Of a stretch of 33,753 bases of DNA, positions 14,527 through 22,862 are shown one piece after another. Source of the stretch: Alphaproteobacteria bacterium (lineage in GTDB: Bacteria; Pseudomonadota; Alphaproteobacteria; Rhodobacterales; Rhodobacteraceae); the NCBI GenBank assembly GCA_030431485.1, contig JAUIIR010000047.1:1-33753 (forward strand), written 5' to 3'. A program made the position numbers and the translations under genes. Numbering within the stretch: the first letter of the stretch is position 1; each line of letters starts with the position of its first letter. The notes beneath the pieces were generated by a model that saw only the letters and a list, made by a program, of their open reading frames with translations, did no database searches and had not been told where the DNA came from.

Positions 14527-16869
14527 TTAGAACTGCGTCGAGATCGTCAGGTCAAAGGTTTGCTCTTCGTCGAACTGTTCCTTGCTCAGCGCTTCTGAGA
14601 AATTGAACCGCAACGGTCCAAGGGGAGTTGTCCAGAAGAGCGACACGCCGATCACGTGACGCGCTGTAAAGTCTTCGTAGAGTACGTTTTCGTTGGTCTC
14701 TTCAAGCCCCCAAAGGCTGCCCACGTCGTAAAACACACCGCCTGACACACCGTATTCCTCGGGTAGCGGCAGTGGGAATTCTGCCTCAAACCGTGCCACG
14801 GCGAAGTAGTCGCCGCCAAGCGGGTCGTTAATGTCGCCCGGCCCCACTTCACGCGGACCAATGCCGCCGCCTTCAAAGCCGCGCATCAGGTTTGAGCCCA
14901 GAGTAAAGCGGTCGGTCACGCGGGAAGAACCTTCAGAGTAACTCAGCGCACCGGCCTGAAGAGTTGCCCGCAGGGTCACATCATCATTCAGGATTTTGGT
15001 CTGCGCGACAGCCCGGAGCGTGGATTCGACATACGTATTGTCACCGCCCAGCCCGGCGAAATCCTGACCGAATTCGAGCAGCACACCTGCGTTCGGATTG
15101 AGACCCGTGCGGCGGGTATCGTAGCTGTAGCGATATCCGATGAAGCTGTCCCAGACCTCACCGCGTTCGGCTTCTGCGGTGATGATGGACCCTACGGTTT
15201 CATTGAGGTTCGTGATGTCGGAATACCGCGCGCCGTAGCGCAGGTTCAAACGCCCGTTTTCGGACACCGGGAAGGTAAAGCCGGTCGAGAAGTTACCAAT
15301 TGCGGTGTCGTACTCGGCGTTGGAATTGTCCGTCTCAAGATAGTTGAGCGTGAAGTTGTATGCGACATCGCGGCCCAAAAACGCCGGTTCCGTAAAGCTG
15401 AAGCTGTAGTTGGACGAGTCGACGCCGGTGGTCACGCCAAGCGCCAGTTGCTGACCCCGGCCAAGGAAGTTGCGCTCGCGGAATGTGATTGCAGCGCCAA
15501 AGCCGCTGCTAGTCGAATAGGAACCACCGAAGCTCAACGAGCCCGTCGGCCGCTCTTCGACGTCCACATCAATCACAACCTGCTGTGGCGTCGAGCCTTC
15601 CCGCGCTTCCACTTGTGCATCACCAAAGAAACCGAGCGCCCGAACACGCTCGGCACTTTCACGGATCTCGCGCGGGTTGAACGGGTCGCCTTCCACAACG
15701 CGGAATTGACGACGCACAACCCGGTCCAGCGTGGTCGTGTTGCCTTCGATGTCGATGCGTTCGACGAAAACGCGCTCACCCCGCGTGAGAAGGAATTCGA
15801 CATCAAGCGTCAAATCCCGATCGTTGCGTGTCACGCGTGGTTCAACCCGCACAAAGTTCAAACCTTCGCGGATTGCGAGGCGTTCCAGCCGGGTGATTTC
15901 GGTTTCGATGGCCGTCGGCGAATAGGTACGTCCGGAGCGCAGGCGGATCGCTTTCTGGAACACGTCCGTGTCAACCTCGGCGAGGTCCGACGTGGCGACG
16001 ATTTCGCCAAACGAAAACTGCTGACCCTCTTCCACATTGAAGGTGATAAAGTACGCATCGCGTTCGTCGCTCAACTCCGCATTCACGCCGGTGGTGCGGA
16101 AGTCGACATAGCCACGCGATTGATAGAAGTCGCGGAGAACCTGTTTATCAAATTCAATCCGGTCTTCGATGAACGTGTCCGACCGGATCAACGCACGAAA
16201 GAGGCCGGCTTGTTTAGTTTCAAGAACGCGACGGAGACGGCGGTCACTAAACACCTGGTTGCCCGCAAAACCTATCCGTTCGATCTCGGACACGCCGCCC
16301 TCGAAGACTTCGAAAACAAGATCGACACGATTGTCTGACCGGCGGATGATCTTGGGCTGCACCCGAGCAGCAATGCGGCCCTGCTGCGCATAAGCTTCTG
16401 TAATGCGGGCAGCATCAGCTTCAGCTGTGGACGGGCTGAACACGCGGCGCGACTGAGATTGCACAATTGTTGCCAGCGTCTCGTCATCAATCCGCGCATT
16501 GCCCTCGAACGTGATGCGGTTCACGGTCGGCAATTCAACCACGCGCACAACAAGCGTATTTCCGCGCGGTTCAATCTCGACGCTTTCGAAAAGACCAGAG
16601 GTCAGCACGCGCTGATAGCCGTCGTTCAATTCGGCTGCGGAGACCGTATCACCACGCGCAACGCCCAAGTAACTGGCAATTGTACCCGCCTCGATCCGCT
16701 GATTTCCCTCAACCGATATTGCGTTGAACCTGAAATCCTGCGCGAGCGCCATATCAGGCGTGGAAAACGCACCCACACCCAGTGCGACGGACGCAGCAAT
16801 CAGAAATGGACGGACCGATGTTTTACGCGTTGTCTGCCGCGCTACCTGCTCGCCTGTATTTTGTGTCAT
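14527..16869 (-). CDS. bamA: Outer-membrane protein assembly factor BamA
   Basis: Essential outer-membrane insertase (Omp85 family). The product is a signal peptide (RPFLIAASVALGVGAF, cut near ALAQ-D), five POTRA domains over about residues 45-440 (repeats beginning NAISVEGNQRI, NRITFEGNARI, SEIERIGFAGNQVF, FVERIDIEGNTTT), and a C-terminal 16-strand barrel. The protein ends in Phe after TISTQ, the usual barrel signature. The ATG at 16869 is chosen because an AGG ribosome site lies nine bases ahead; an in-frame TTG three codons earlier directly abuts that AGG and is unlikely. That gives 780 residues, a normal length. The leader carries a hairpin overlapping the ribosome-binding region. Confidence 0.96.
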   Translation of the reverse strand: MTQNTGEQVARQTTRKTSVRPFLIAASVALGVGAFSTPDMALAQDFRFNAISVEGNQRIEAGTIASYLGVARGDTVSAAELNDGYQRVLTSGLFESVEIEPRGNTLVVRVVELPTVNRITFEGNARIDDETLATIVQSQSRRVFSPSTAEADAARITEAYAQQGRIAARVQPKIIRRSDNRVDLVFEVFEGGVSEIERIGFAGNQVFSDRRLRRVLETKQAGLFRALIRSDTFIEDRIEFDKQVLRDFYQSRGYVDFRTTGVNAELSDERDAYFITFNVEEGQQFSFGEIVATSDLAEVDTDVFQKAIRLRSGRTYSPTAIETEITRLERLAIREGLNFVRVEPRVTRNDRDLTLDVEFLLTRGERVFVERIDIEGNTTTLDRVVRRQFRVVEGDPFNPREIRESAERVRALGFFGDAQVEAREGSTPQQVVIDVDVEERPTGSLSFGGSYSTSSGFGAAITFRERNFLGRGQQLALGVTTGVDSSNYSFSFTEPAFLGRDVAYNFTLNYLETDNSNAEYDTAIGNFSTGFTFPVSENGRLNLRYGARYSDITNLNETVGSIITAEAERGEVWDSFIGYRYSYDTRRTGLNPNAGVLLEFGQDFAGLGGDNTYVESTLRAVAQTKILNDDVTLRATLQAGALSYSEGSSRVTDRFTLGSNLMRGFEGGGIGPREVGPGDINDPLGGDYFAVARFEAEFPLPLPEEYGVSGGVFYDVGSLWGLEETNENVLYEDFTARHVIGVSLFWTTPLGPLRFNFSEALSKEQFDEEQTFDLTISTQF

Positions 16870-16880
16870 TTTTGGCAACC

Positions 16881-16910
16881 TACTCAGACATCCCCTTTAG
16901 GATGTGAGTA
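16881..16910 (-). promoter_or_regulatory. Stem-loop over the bamA ribosome-binding region
   Basis: In the mRNA sense, UACUC-ACAUCC pairs with GGAUGU-CU-GAGUA (plus-strand positions 16906-16910 with 16881-16885 and 16900-16905 with 16888-16893), an 11-bp stem with a two-base bulge and a six-base loop. The 3' arm GAGUA joins directly to the GG of the likely ribosome site, and the purine-rich UAAAGGGGA lies in the loop and upper stem. The fold would limit ribosome access until opened. Seen directly; regulation is inferred. Confidence 0.5.
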
Positions 16911-16953
16911 CCGAGATTGCCCTAGCTTGTCAAAAGCGCAAAAGCCGCTTTGA

Positions 16954-17112
16954 TCAATAGCCCACAGGGTGTGTCATCGCGCTGATCATCAGCGTTCCAA
17001 GATACGCACCGAGGAAGAGAGACGCGATGATTGCAAACACATACAGCATCCGATCCCAGTTGATGGAAATCAGCAGACTGACAGAGCGATAGCCGTCTTG
17101 AATCGTTTGCAT
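16954..17112 (-). CDS. Small membrane protein upstream of bamA (52 aa)
   Basis: I do not recognise a named family. The product begins MQTIQDGYRSVSLLISINWDR, has one strongly hydrophobic helix (about 22-44) containing GAYLGT, and ends in HPVGY. The start at 17112 is supported by a GAGGTG ribosome site about six bases ahead; the frame is open 26 codons further, but that extension has no ribosome site. It lies on the same strand between rseP and bamA, 84 bases before the bamA ATG, so it is probably co-transcribed with bamA. A charged/polar N-terminus of about 20 residues could be cytoplasmic or a cleaved signal. Whether it is conserved in relatives would decide that it is real; codon use and placement favour a gene. 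Confidence 0.6.
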   Translation of the reverse strand: MQTIQDGYRSVSLLISINWDRMLYVFAIIASLFLGAYLGTLMISAMTHPVGY

Positions 17113-17160
17113 GACACACCTCAGGAATGTTGTTCCACCAGTGGGTGTGCCGGGAAAATA

Positions 17161-17209
17161 TGTCAACAATCTGACGGAAATCGGGACCATTTTATGGAAT
17201 CGTCCCGAT
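17161..17209 (-). promoter_or_regulatory. Inverted repeat and -35-like box between rseP and the small gene
   Basis: Downstream of rseP on the minus strand, an 8-bp perfect inverted repeat ATCGGGAC/GTCCCGAT (17180-17187 and 17202-17209) is followed by TTGACA (minus strand, 17166-17161), a consensus -35 box. No good -10 lies 17 bases further (CACTGG). The hairpin lacks a T tract, so it is a poor terminator; it may be an operator or RNA processing site. Suggests, but does not prove, a separate promoter for the small gene, bamA and the lpx genes. Confidence 0.35.
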
Positions 17210-17233
17210 CACAGCATTTGGAGCACGCGCCTC

Positions 17234-18577
17234 TTATGGGCAGAACAAGTCGTTCGATAGCGCAAACAACATGAGTGACAGAAGCAGTGTCAGACCAAGT
17301 GCCATCAGAATCCGCAGCGCCTTGTCGCTTGGGGGACGACCTGTAACCGCCTCATAGGCATGGAAGACAAGGTGTCCTCCATCCAGAACCGGAATTGGGA
17401 ACAGGTTCAGAAGCCCGACAGCCGTGCTGAGTACTGCAATGAACCAGATAAAACTTGTCGTGCCTTGCGACGCCATCGACCCCGAGGTTTCGGCGATGCC
17501 AATCGGACCTGACAGATTACAGGTGCTGATTGCCCCAGTGATCATATGCCAGAGACCCGAGATAGAACCCTCGATGATGCGCCCGGTCTGCTGGACTCCG
17601 GAGGTGAAGGCATTGAGCGGACCAGTGATTTCCGTTGCCGGTTCAAAGAACATGCCACCAACAATACCAATACGATAGGCGGTCTTGAACGATCCGTCCG
17701 GCTGCGGTTCATCGGTACTGCGCGGTGTCATCGTCAGCTCGCGGACATCGCCGTCCCGCCAAACTTCGAACGCCAATTCCGATCCGCCGGATCCCTCGAC
17801 CGCATCACGCAACTGATCGAATGCATAGATGGGCGACCCATCAACGGACAAGATAATGTCGCCCGCGCGAAAGCCAGCGTCATCGGCAGCCGATCGCGGT
17901 ACAATTTGCGTGGCGACGGGGGGGTAAACATATGGCCCCTCGACCACCATAGTATCGTCACCTCGTTGCACCGTATAGCTCAGGTGCTCTTGCTCGGGCA
18001 GATCATCAAGAAACGACTGAAAGCTTGCGGATTCGCCGTAGGACGGAAGATCGACGCCTTCAATGGCCAGAAGGACATCGCCGACCTGCAATTCGTTCTG
18101 AGACGGGACGGCCCGCAGTTCGCCGACCTTGACCGGGTCAGTCACCTCGCCACGCAGCATCAAGACGCCGGTGAATATGAGGATCGACAACGCGAAGTTG
18201 AATGCAGGACCAGCGGCAACGGTCGCAGCGCGGGCCCATAATGGGGCGCCGTTCATGGTCCGGCGTCGTTCCGCGTCAGACAGACTTGCCATCGCATCTT
18301 CATCCTTGCCGCCCGACGCGTTGCTGTCGCCCTTGAATTTGACGTACCCACCCAAAGGCAAAAGCGCGAACTGCCATTTCGTTCCGCGCTTATCCACCCG
18401 CGAAAAGAGAACCGGACCAAAGCCAAGTGAAAACACATCGGCGTCAATTCCGGACCAGCGACCGACGATGTAGTGACCGTATTCATGGATTGCGACGATG
18501 ATCGACAGAGCGATCACAAACGCGAGGAGAGTCCAAATCACACTACCGAACTGCGGCAGCAAAGCTGCAATATCCAA
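17234..18577 (-). CDS. rseP: RIP metalloprotease RseP (site-2 protease)
   Basis: Inner-membrane zinc protease that cuts transmembrane anti-sigma factors and remnant signal peptides. HEYGH (31-35) supplies the zinc histidines and catalytic Glu, and LDGGH (398-402) supplies the third ligand. Two PDZ domains lie between, at about 145-210 (degenerate) and 222-285 (AGFRAGDIILSVDG). Length 447 is normal. The start is TTG at 18577: the dxr stop lies in the same frame three bases upstream, no other start aligns with the family, and AGAGGG seven bases ahead is a good ribosome site. That AGAGGG lies inside the end of dxr, so the two are coupled. Confidence 0.95.
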   Translation of the reverse strand: MDIAALLPQFGSVIWTLLAFVIALSIIVAIHEYGHYIVGRWSGIDADVFSLGFGPVLFSRVDKRGTKWQFALLPLGGYVKFKGDSNASGGKDEDAMASLSDAERRRTMNGAPLWARAATVAAGPAFNFALSILIFTGVLMLRGEVTDPVKVGELRAVPSQNELQVGDVLLAIEGVDLPSYGESASFQSFLDDLPEQEHLSYTVQRGDDTMVVEGPYVYPPVATQIVPRSAADDAGFRAGDIILSVDGSPIYAFDQLRDAVEGSGGSELAFEVWRDGDVRELTMTPRSTDEPQPDGSFKTAYRIGIVGGMFFEPATEITGPLNAFTSGVQQTGRIIEGSISGLWHMITGAISTCNLSGPIGIAETSGSMASQGTTSFIWFIAVLSTAVGLLNLFPIPVLDGGHLVFHAYEAVTGRPPSDKALRILMALGLTLLLSLMLFALSNDLFCP

Positions 18578-18580
18578 GGC

Positions 18581-19753
18581 TCAACCCTCTATTTCAGTCA
18601 TTATTTCGTCTGCCCGTGTACGAGCGAGATGGTCAATGTTGATCACGTTATCAAGGGTGATGGCGGCATCAATATGACCCCGATTGGCCGAAACTCTGGA
18701 GAGAACTTCCTCGACGACTCGCGCAATTTGCTGAAATCCGATGCGCTTTTCAATGAAGCCATCCAGCGCCCGCTCCTTTGCGGCGTTGAAGACGGCCCCC
18801 GATAGCCCACCAGCTGCCATGACTTCGCGTGCGAGGCGCAACGCCGGCCACCGAGTCTCATCCGCCGGACGGAATGTCATCTGGCCCAGCTTGACTAGAT
18901 CAAGCCTCTCAACCGGCAATGTCTTTCGTTCCGGATAGTGGAGCGCAAAGCCGATTGCATGACGCATGTCTGGCGGTCCGACATGGGCCATAAGAGCACC
19001 ATCCCGGAAACCGACAAGCGCATGAATCATGGATTCCGGATGCACCACGGCTTCGATTTGCGCCGGCTCAATCTCAAAAAACTCACGAGTTTCAATAAGC
19101 TCCAGAGCCTTGTTAAACATGGATGCGCTATCAATCGTGATCCGCTGGCCCATGTCCCAATTGGGATGCGTTGCCGCCTGTTCCGGTGTCGCATTGGCAA
19201 GATTTTCGATTGGCCAATCGCGAAAAGCACCGCCTGAGGCCGTGATGATCACCCGTTCAACCGCGCTCATGTCTTCGCCGATCAACGCTTGGAACACGGC
19301 TGAATGTTCACTGTCGACAGGCAAGATGGATGCGCCATGCGCTTTGGCTGTCGAAAGCATCAATGGTCCGGCACAAACCATGCTTTCCTTGTTGGCCAGG
19401 GCGAGGCTTGTGCCCTGCTCCAGCGCTTTCAGACCTGGCGCAAGCCCGGCTGAACCGACGATGGACGACATGAGCCAATCGGCTGGCCGACTGGCGGCCT
19501 CGATCAAAGCCTCCGGGCCAGCGGCGGCTTGCACCGCAGTCCCCGACAAAGCCTGTCGCAAGTCCTCAAGCCTGCCGGGATCTGCCGTGACCGCGAGCTC
19601 GGCATCAAATGTAATCGCATCGCGGGCGAGCTTTTCGATGTTCTGCTCCCCGGTCAGAGCAACCACCTTGTAGGCTTCGCGGTCGCGACCAATCAGATCG
19701 AGCGTGTTTTGGCCAATCGATCCAGTGGCCCCGAATATCGTGATACGTTTCAT
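18581..19753 (-). CDS. dxr: 1-deoxy-D-xylulose-5-phosphate reductoisomerase
   Basis: NADPH-dependent enzyme that makes 2-C-methyl-D-erythritol 4-phosphate, the committed step of the MEP isoprenoid pathway, feeding the prenyl diphosphates used by UppS and MiaA encoded nearby. The nucleotide loop is GATGSIG (8-14). Metal and substrate residues are visible as Asp147 and Glu149 (PVDSEHSA), the ASGGAFRD loop (172-179) and Glu218 (FNKALELIE). Length 390 is normal. The ATG overlaps the cdsA stop (ATGA), and rseP begins three bases after its own stop. Confidence 0.97.
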   Translation of the reverse strand: MKRITIFGATGSIGQNTLDLIGRDREAYKVVALTGEQNIEKLARDAITFDAELAVTADPGRLEDLRQALSGTAVQAAAGPEALIEAASRPADWLMSSIVGSAGLAPGLKALEQGTSLALANKESMVCAGPLMLSTAKAHGASILPVDSEHSAVFQALIGEDMSAVERVIITASGGAFRDWPIENLANATPEQAATHPNWDMGQRITIDSASMFNKALELIETREFFEIEPAQIEAVVHPESMIHALVGFRDGALMAHVGPPDMRHAIGFALHYPERKTLPVERLDLVKLGQMTFRPADETRWPALRLAREVMAAGGLSGAVFNAAKERALDGFIEKRIGFQQIARVVEEVLSRVSANRGHIDAAITLDNVINIDHLARTRADEIMTEIEG

Positions 19754-20538
19754 TGGGAGCCTGGCGGAAATCCTATAAGTTGACCGGCAATGACGATGAA
19801 GAGAGCCGCGCCGAGCATCCCGTCAAACCGATCCAAAAGCCCACCGTGACCAGGGATCAGCTGTGAGCTGTCCTTCACTCCGGCGCGCCGCTTGATTGCA
19901 CTCTCGGCGATATCACCGATCTGACTGGCCATGCTGACGGCGATGCTGACACCAATAAGACCGAAACCAGCCCGAGTTGTGCTTGCAAAAAGCAAGGCGA
20001 CGACAGCCGATCCAGCCCACCCCGCCAACGTACCTGACCAAGTCTTTTTGGGACTGACCCGGGGCCAAAGCTTTGGCCCGCCAATCAAACGCCCGGCAAA
20101 GTACCCTGCGATGTCTGTGACCACCACAACCAGGAGCAGCCAAACCATCCACGTCAGGCCAAAATCATCGCGCAGTGCCATGAGGCCGTATCCGGCCAGA
20201 AGAATAAACGCCGTGAAGACCGCATAAGTCACTCCGCCCCGCTCCATCCGGCCGAGGCCCAGCATCGAAGGCATCAACAACAGAGGCAATGCAAAAGAGG
20301 CCGGAAGTTCGATGGCAATCATCGAGACAAGAGCAGACACCACCGCAAGGATCATCGGCGATTTGCTGCGCGCGGTGTCGAGCATGGTCACCAGTTCCCA
20401 CACCATCAATCCGACAACAATTGCGATCAGTGCATGAAACCAAAGGCCACCAAGCCACACCCCAAGTGCGCCAACGGCCACCATAGCCACGGCCGAGAAC
20501 AGCCGTGTTGCAAGATCATCCCACTTGCCTGTGCTCAT
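19750..20538 (-). CDS. cdsA: Phosphatidate cytidylyltransferase CdsA
   Basis: Polytopic inner-membrane enzyme that makes CDP-diacylglycerol from phosphatidate and CTP, the branch point of phospholipid synthesis. The protein is largely hydrophobic helices, and the family signature near the C-terminus is complete: SAIKRRAGVKDSSQLIPGHG continuing GLLDRFD, with the Lys-Asp and Asp-Arg-x-Asp metal and substrate residues. Length 262 is normal for alphaproteobacteria. Its start overlaps the uppS stop and its stop overlaps the dxr start, each by four bases. Confidence 0.96.
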   Translation of the reverse strand: MSTGKWDDLATRLFSAVAMVAVGALGVWLGGLWFHALIAIVVGLMVWELVTMLDTARSKSPMILAVVSALVSMIAIELPASFALPLLLMPSMLGLGRMERGGVTYAVFTAFILLAGYGLMALRDDFGLTWMVWLLLVVVVTDIAGYFAGRLIGGPKLWPRVSPKKTWSGTLAGWAGSAVVALLFASTTRAGFGLIGVSIAVSMASQIGDIAESAIKRRAGVKDSSQLIPGHGGLLDRFDGMLGAALFIVIAGQLIGFPPGSQ

Positions 20539-21263
20539 GCCACCACTGCGCCGAAACGGCGTTCGCGGGTCCCGAACCCGCCGACGACTGCGCGGAATTC
20601 GTCTGCTGTAAAATCAGGCCAGAGCGTGTCGATGAATTCGTATTCGGAATAGGCCGATTGCCACAGCAGGAAATTCGAGATCCGGGCCTCTCCACTGGTT
20701 CGAATAACAAGATCAGGATCGGGCAAAACACAAGTATCCAAATACTTTGGCAGCGTTTCTTCATCCACTGCCTCAGGATCAAGCCGACCGGCAGCAACGT
20801 CCTGGGCTAATCGTTTGGTGGCGCGGGCAACCTCATCGCGACCACCGTAATTTATAGCAATCGTCAGGTTCACTGTCTGGCAATTCGCCGTTAGGGCCTC
20901 AAGCTCGTCCATCATCGCAACAAGCTTCTTGTCGAGCCGGACACGGTCGCCGATAAAGCGCACACAGACGTCGTTTGCCTTGAGCGCCTTTGCCTCGCGA
21001 GTGATGTAGCGCCGGAACAGGTTCATCAGCCCCGCAACTTCGGACTGCGTGCGCTTCCAGTTTTCTGTCGAGAACGCAAAAACGGTCAGATAATCGACAC
21101 CCAGCTCGGGACAGGCCTCGACAATATCGCGCACACGGCGCGCCCCTGCCTGATGGCCAAAGAGACGCGGTCGGCCACGCTGGCTGGCCCAACGCCCGTT
21201 GCCATCCATGATGATCGCCACATGGCGTGGGCCGTCATCTTTGTCTTTGGGCGGGTGCGCCAT
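20535..21263 (-). CDS. uppS: Isoprenyl transferase (undecaprenyl diphosphate synthase) UppS
   Basis: Cytosolic cis-prenyltransferase that elongates farnesyl diphosphate to undecaprenyl diphosphate, the lipid carrier for peptidoglycan and polysaccharide units. The catalytic Asp is Asp20 in IIMDGNGRWA; FAFSTENWKR and the C-terminal LVIRTSGEARISNFLLWQSA motif, with Arg residues that bind the isopentenyl diphosphate, are present. Length 242 is typical. It lies 26 bases after frr and overlaps cdsA, the standard order in proteobacteria. Confidence 0.97.
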   Translation of the reverse strand: MAHPPKDKDDGPRHVAIIMDGNGRWASQRGRPRLFGHQAGARRVRDIVEACPELGVDYLTVFAFSTENWKRTQSEVAGLMNLFRRYITREAKALKANDVCVRFIGDRVRLDKKLVAMMDELEALTANCQTVNLTIAINYGGRDEVARATKRLAQDVAAGRLDPEAVDEETLPKYLDTCVLPDPDLVIRTSGEARISNFLLWQSAYSEYEFIDTLWPDFTADEFRAVVGGFGTRERRFGAVVA

Positions 21264-21289
21264 GTTGTACGGTCCTTTCTCGGAACCCG

Positions 21290-21853
21290 TCAGACCTGCA
21301 TGATCTCTTCTTGCTTCGTCTCCAAAGCAGAATCGACCTTCTTGATGTAATCGTCCGTAAGCTCCTGAACCTCGGACTCCCAGAATTTCTGGTCATCTTC
21401 CGACAAACCATCTGCCTTTGCCTTCTTGATCTGGTCCATACCGTCTCGACGAATATTACGGATCGAGACCCGCGCGTGTTCCGCGTACTGGCCTGCGACT
21501 TTCCCCAATTCGCGACGACGTTCCTCGTTGAGTTCCGGGATCGGCAGCATGATGATTGTCCCGTTCAGCTGCGGATTGATCCCCAGTCCGCTTTCACGAA
21601 TTGCTTTCTCAACCTTGCCGACAAGCCCTTTATCCCAAACGTTGATGGTGACCATGCGCGGTTCCGGGACGTTGACAGTTCCGACCTGGTTGATCGGCGT
21701 CATGCTGCCGTAAGCGTCTACCATCACCGGCTCGAGCATGGACGCGCTGGCCCGGCCTGTCCGCAGAGAGGCGAATTCTGTCCGCAGGTTCGCCATCGCG
21801 CCATCCATGCGGCGCGTCAGATCGTCGGTATCAAGAATGAAGTCATCTGCCAT
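21290..21853 (-). CDS. frr: Ribosome recycling factor
   Basis: Translation factor that, with EF-G, splits post-termination ribosomes. The sequence is full length (187 residues) with the expected layout: an N-terminal helix containing [10 protein letters not shown], the beta-rich domain II (about 31-105) with [10 protein letters not shown] and the [21 protein letters not shown] segment split across its end, and the long C-terminal helices. A GAGGG ribosome site precedes the ATG. It follows pyrH by 115 bases on the same strand; that gap contains a TATACT hexamer (minus strand, near 21916) that may be a -10 box. Confidence 0.97.
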   Translation of the reverse strand: MADDFILDTDDLTRRMDGAMANLRTEFASLRTGRASASMLEPVMVDAYGSMTPINQVGTVNVPEPRMVTINVWDKGLVGKVEKAIRESGLGINPQLNGTIIMLPIPELNEERRRELGKVAGQYAEHARVSIRNIRRDGMDQIKKAKADGLSEDDQKFWESEVQELTDDYIKKVDSALETKQEEIMQV

Positions 21854-21968
21854 TTTGCCCTCAAGAGCGGTTTTTGTGCTTTGTTCAAGCTTCTATGCGA
21901 CACATGCCCGAAAGTATAGCGTCTTGCGACGATCGGAATAAGAAGGGTGTCGCAGTGTTACGGATTGA

Positions 21969-22733
21969 TCAGGCTGCGTCGCCGCTTCCGGATTTCGAGC
22001 CGCCGTGTACCTTTGTGTAGGTGCCATCCCCGGCAAGAATACCTCTGAAGCCACCCGGTTCGTCCAAAGAAAACACGATAATCGGCAGGCTGTTGTCTCG
22101 CGCCAATGCGATTGCGGAAGCGTCCATTACTTTGAGGTTCTTTTGAAGGACCTCGTCGTAGGTCACAGTGTCATACCGCTTGGCATCTGAATGCGAGCGC
22201 GGGTCTTTATCATAAATCCCATCGACACCGTTCTTGCCCATCAGGATTGCTTCGCAGTTCATTTCATTGGCACGAAGGGCGGCCGCGGTATCGGTTGTGA
22301 AATACGGGTTGCCCGTGCCGCCTGCGAAAACACAGACGCGCTTTTTTTCAAGATGGCGGACGGCGCGGCGACGGATATAAGGCTCGGCCACTTCGTCCAT
22401 GCGGATCGCGGAAATAACGCGAGTGAACACGCCCTGCTCTTCCAGCGCGGATTGCATTGCCAGCGCATTCATCACGGTCGCCAGCATGCCCATATAATCG
22501 GCCGTCGTCCGCTCCATGCCTTGCGCACTGCCCTGCAGACCCCGGAACACGTTTCCGCCTCCGATCACCATACAGATCTCGACACCGAGATCGTGAACGG
22601 ATTTGACCTCCTGCGCGATGCGTTGAACCGTTGGCGGGTGCAATCCGAACCCCTGATCCCCCATCAGCGCCTCGCCCGAGATCTTGAGCATCACACGTTT
22701 GTATTTGGGTTGAGGGGTTTGGTTGTCCGCCAT
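21969..22733 (-). CDS. pyrH: UMP kinase
   Basis: Cytosolic hexameric kinase of the amino-acid-kinase fold that converts UMP to UDP. Characteristic segments are [11 protein letters not shown] (14-24), [10 protein letters not shown] (about 58-67), the long [13 protein letters not shown] helix, [18 protein letters not shown] and the [15 protein letters not shown]-binding stretch. The last about 15 residues ([11 protein letters not shown]) are a flexible tail. A GGAG ribosome site precedes the ATG. It is the first gene of the minus-strand cluster, divergent from miaA; rpsB-tsf, often its upstream neighbours, are not here. Confidence 0.97.
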   Translation of the reverse strand: MADNQTPQPKYKRVMLKISGEALMGDQGFGLHPPTVQRIAQEVKSVHDLGVEICMVIGGGNVFRGLQGSAQGMERTTADYMGMLATVMNALAMQSALEEQGVFTRVISAIRMDEVAEPYIRRRAVRHLEKKRVCVFAGGTGNPYFTTDTAAALRANEMNCEAILMGKNGVDGIYDKDPRSHSDAKRYDTVTYDEVLQKNLKVMDASAIALARDNSLPIIVFSLDEPGGFRGILAGDGTYTKVHGGSKSGSGDAA

Positions 22734-22862
22734 GTTGCGCTCCGTTTGAACGAGAGTCTAAAGTTGCGTGCAAACTGTCGGAAAACCGCCCTAGGGGCAA
22801 GGCGAAGTCGTCATGTCCAAGGCCAAGCTGCAAAGCAGCACATGATTTGAGAGGCCAGAGGT

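Noticed and set aside
15448-16338. 296-codon plus-strand frame within bamA
   Set aside because: Shadow of bamA; translation lacks any family feature.
16870-16878. TTG start three codons before the bamA ATG
   Set aside because: The only purine-rich ribosome site directly touches the TTG, while its spacing to the ATG at 16869 is normal.
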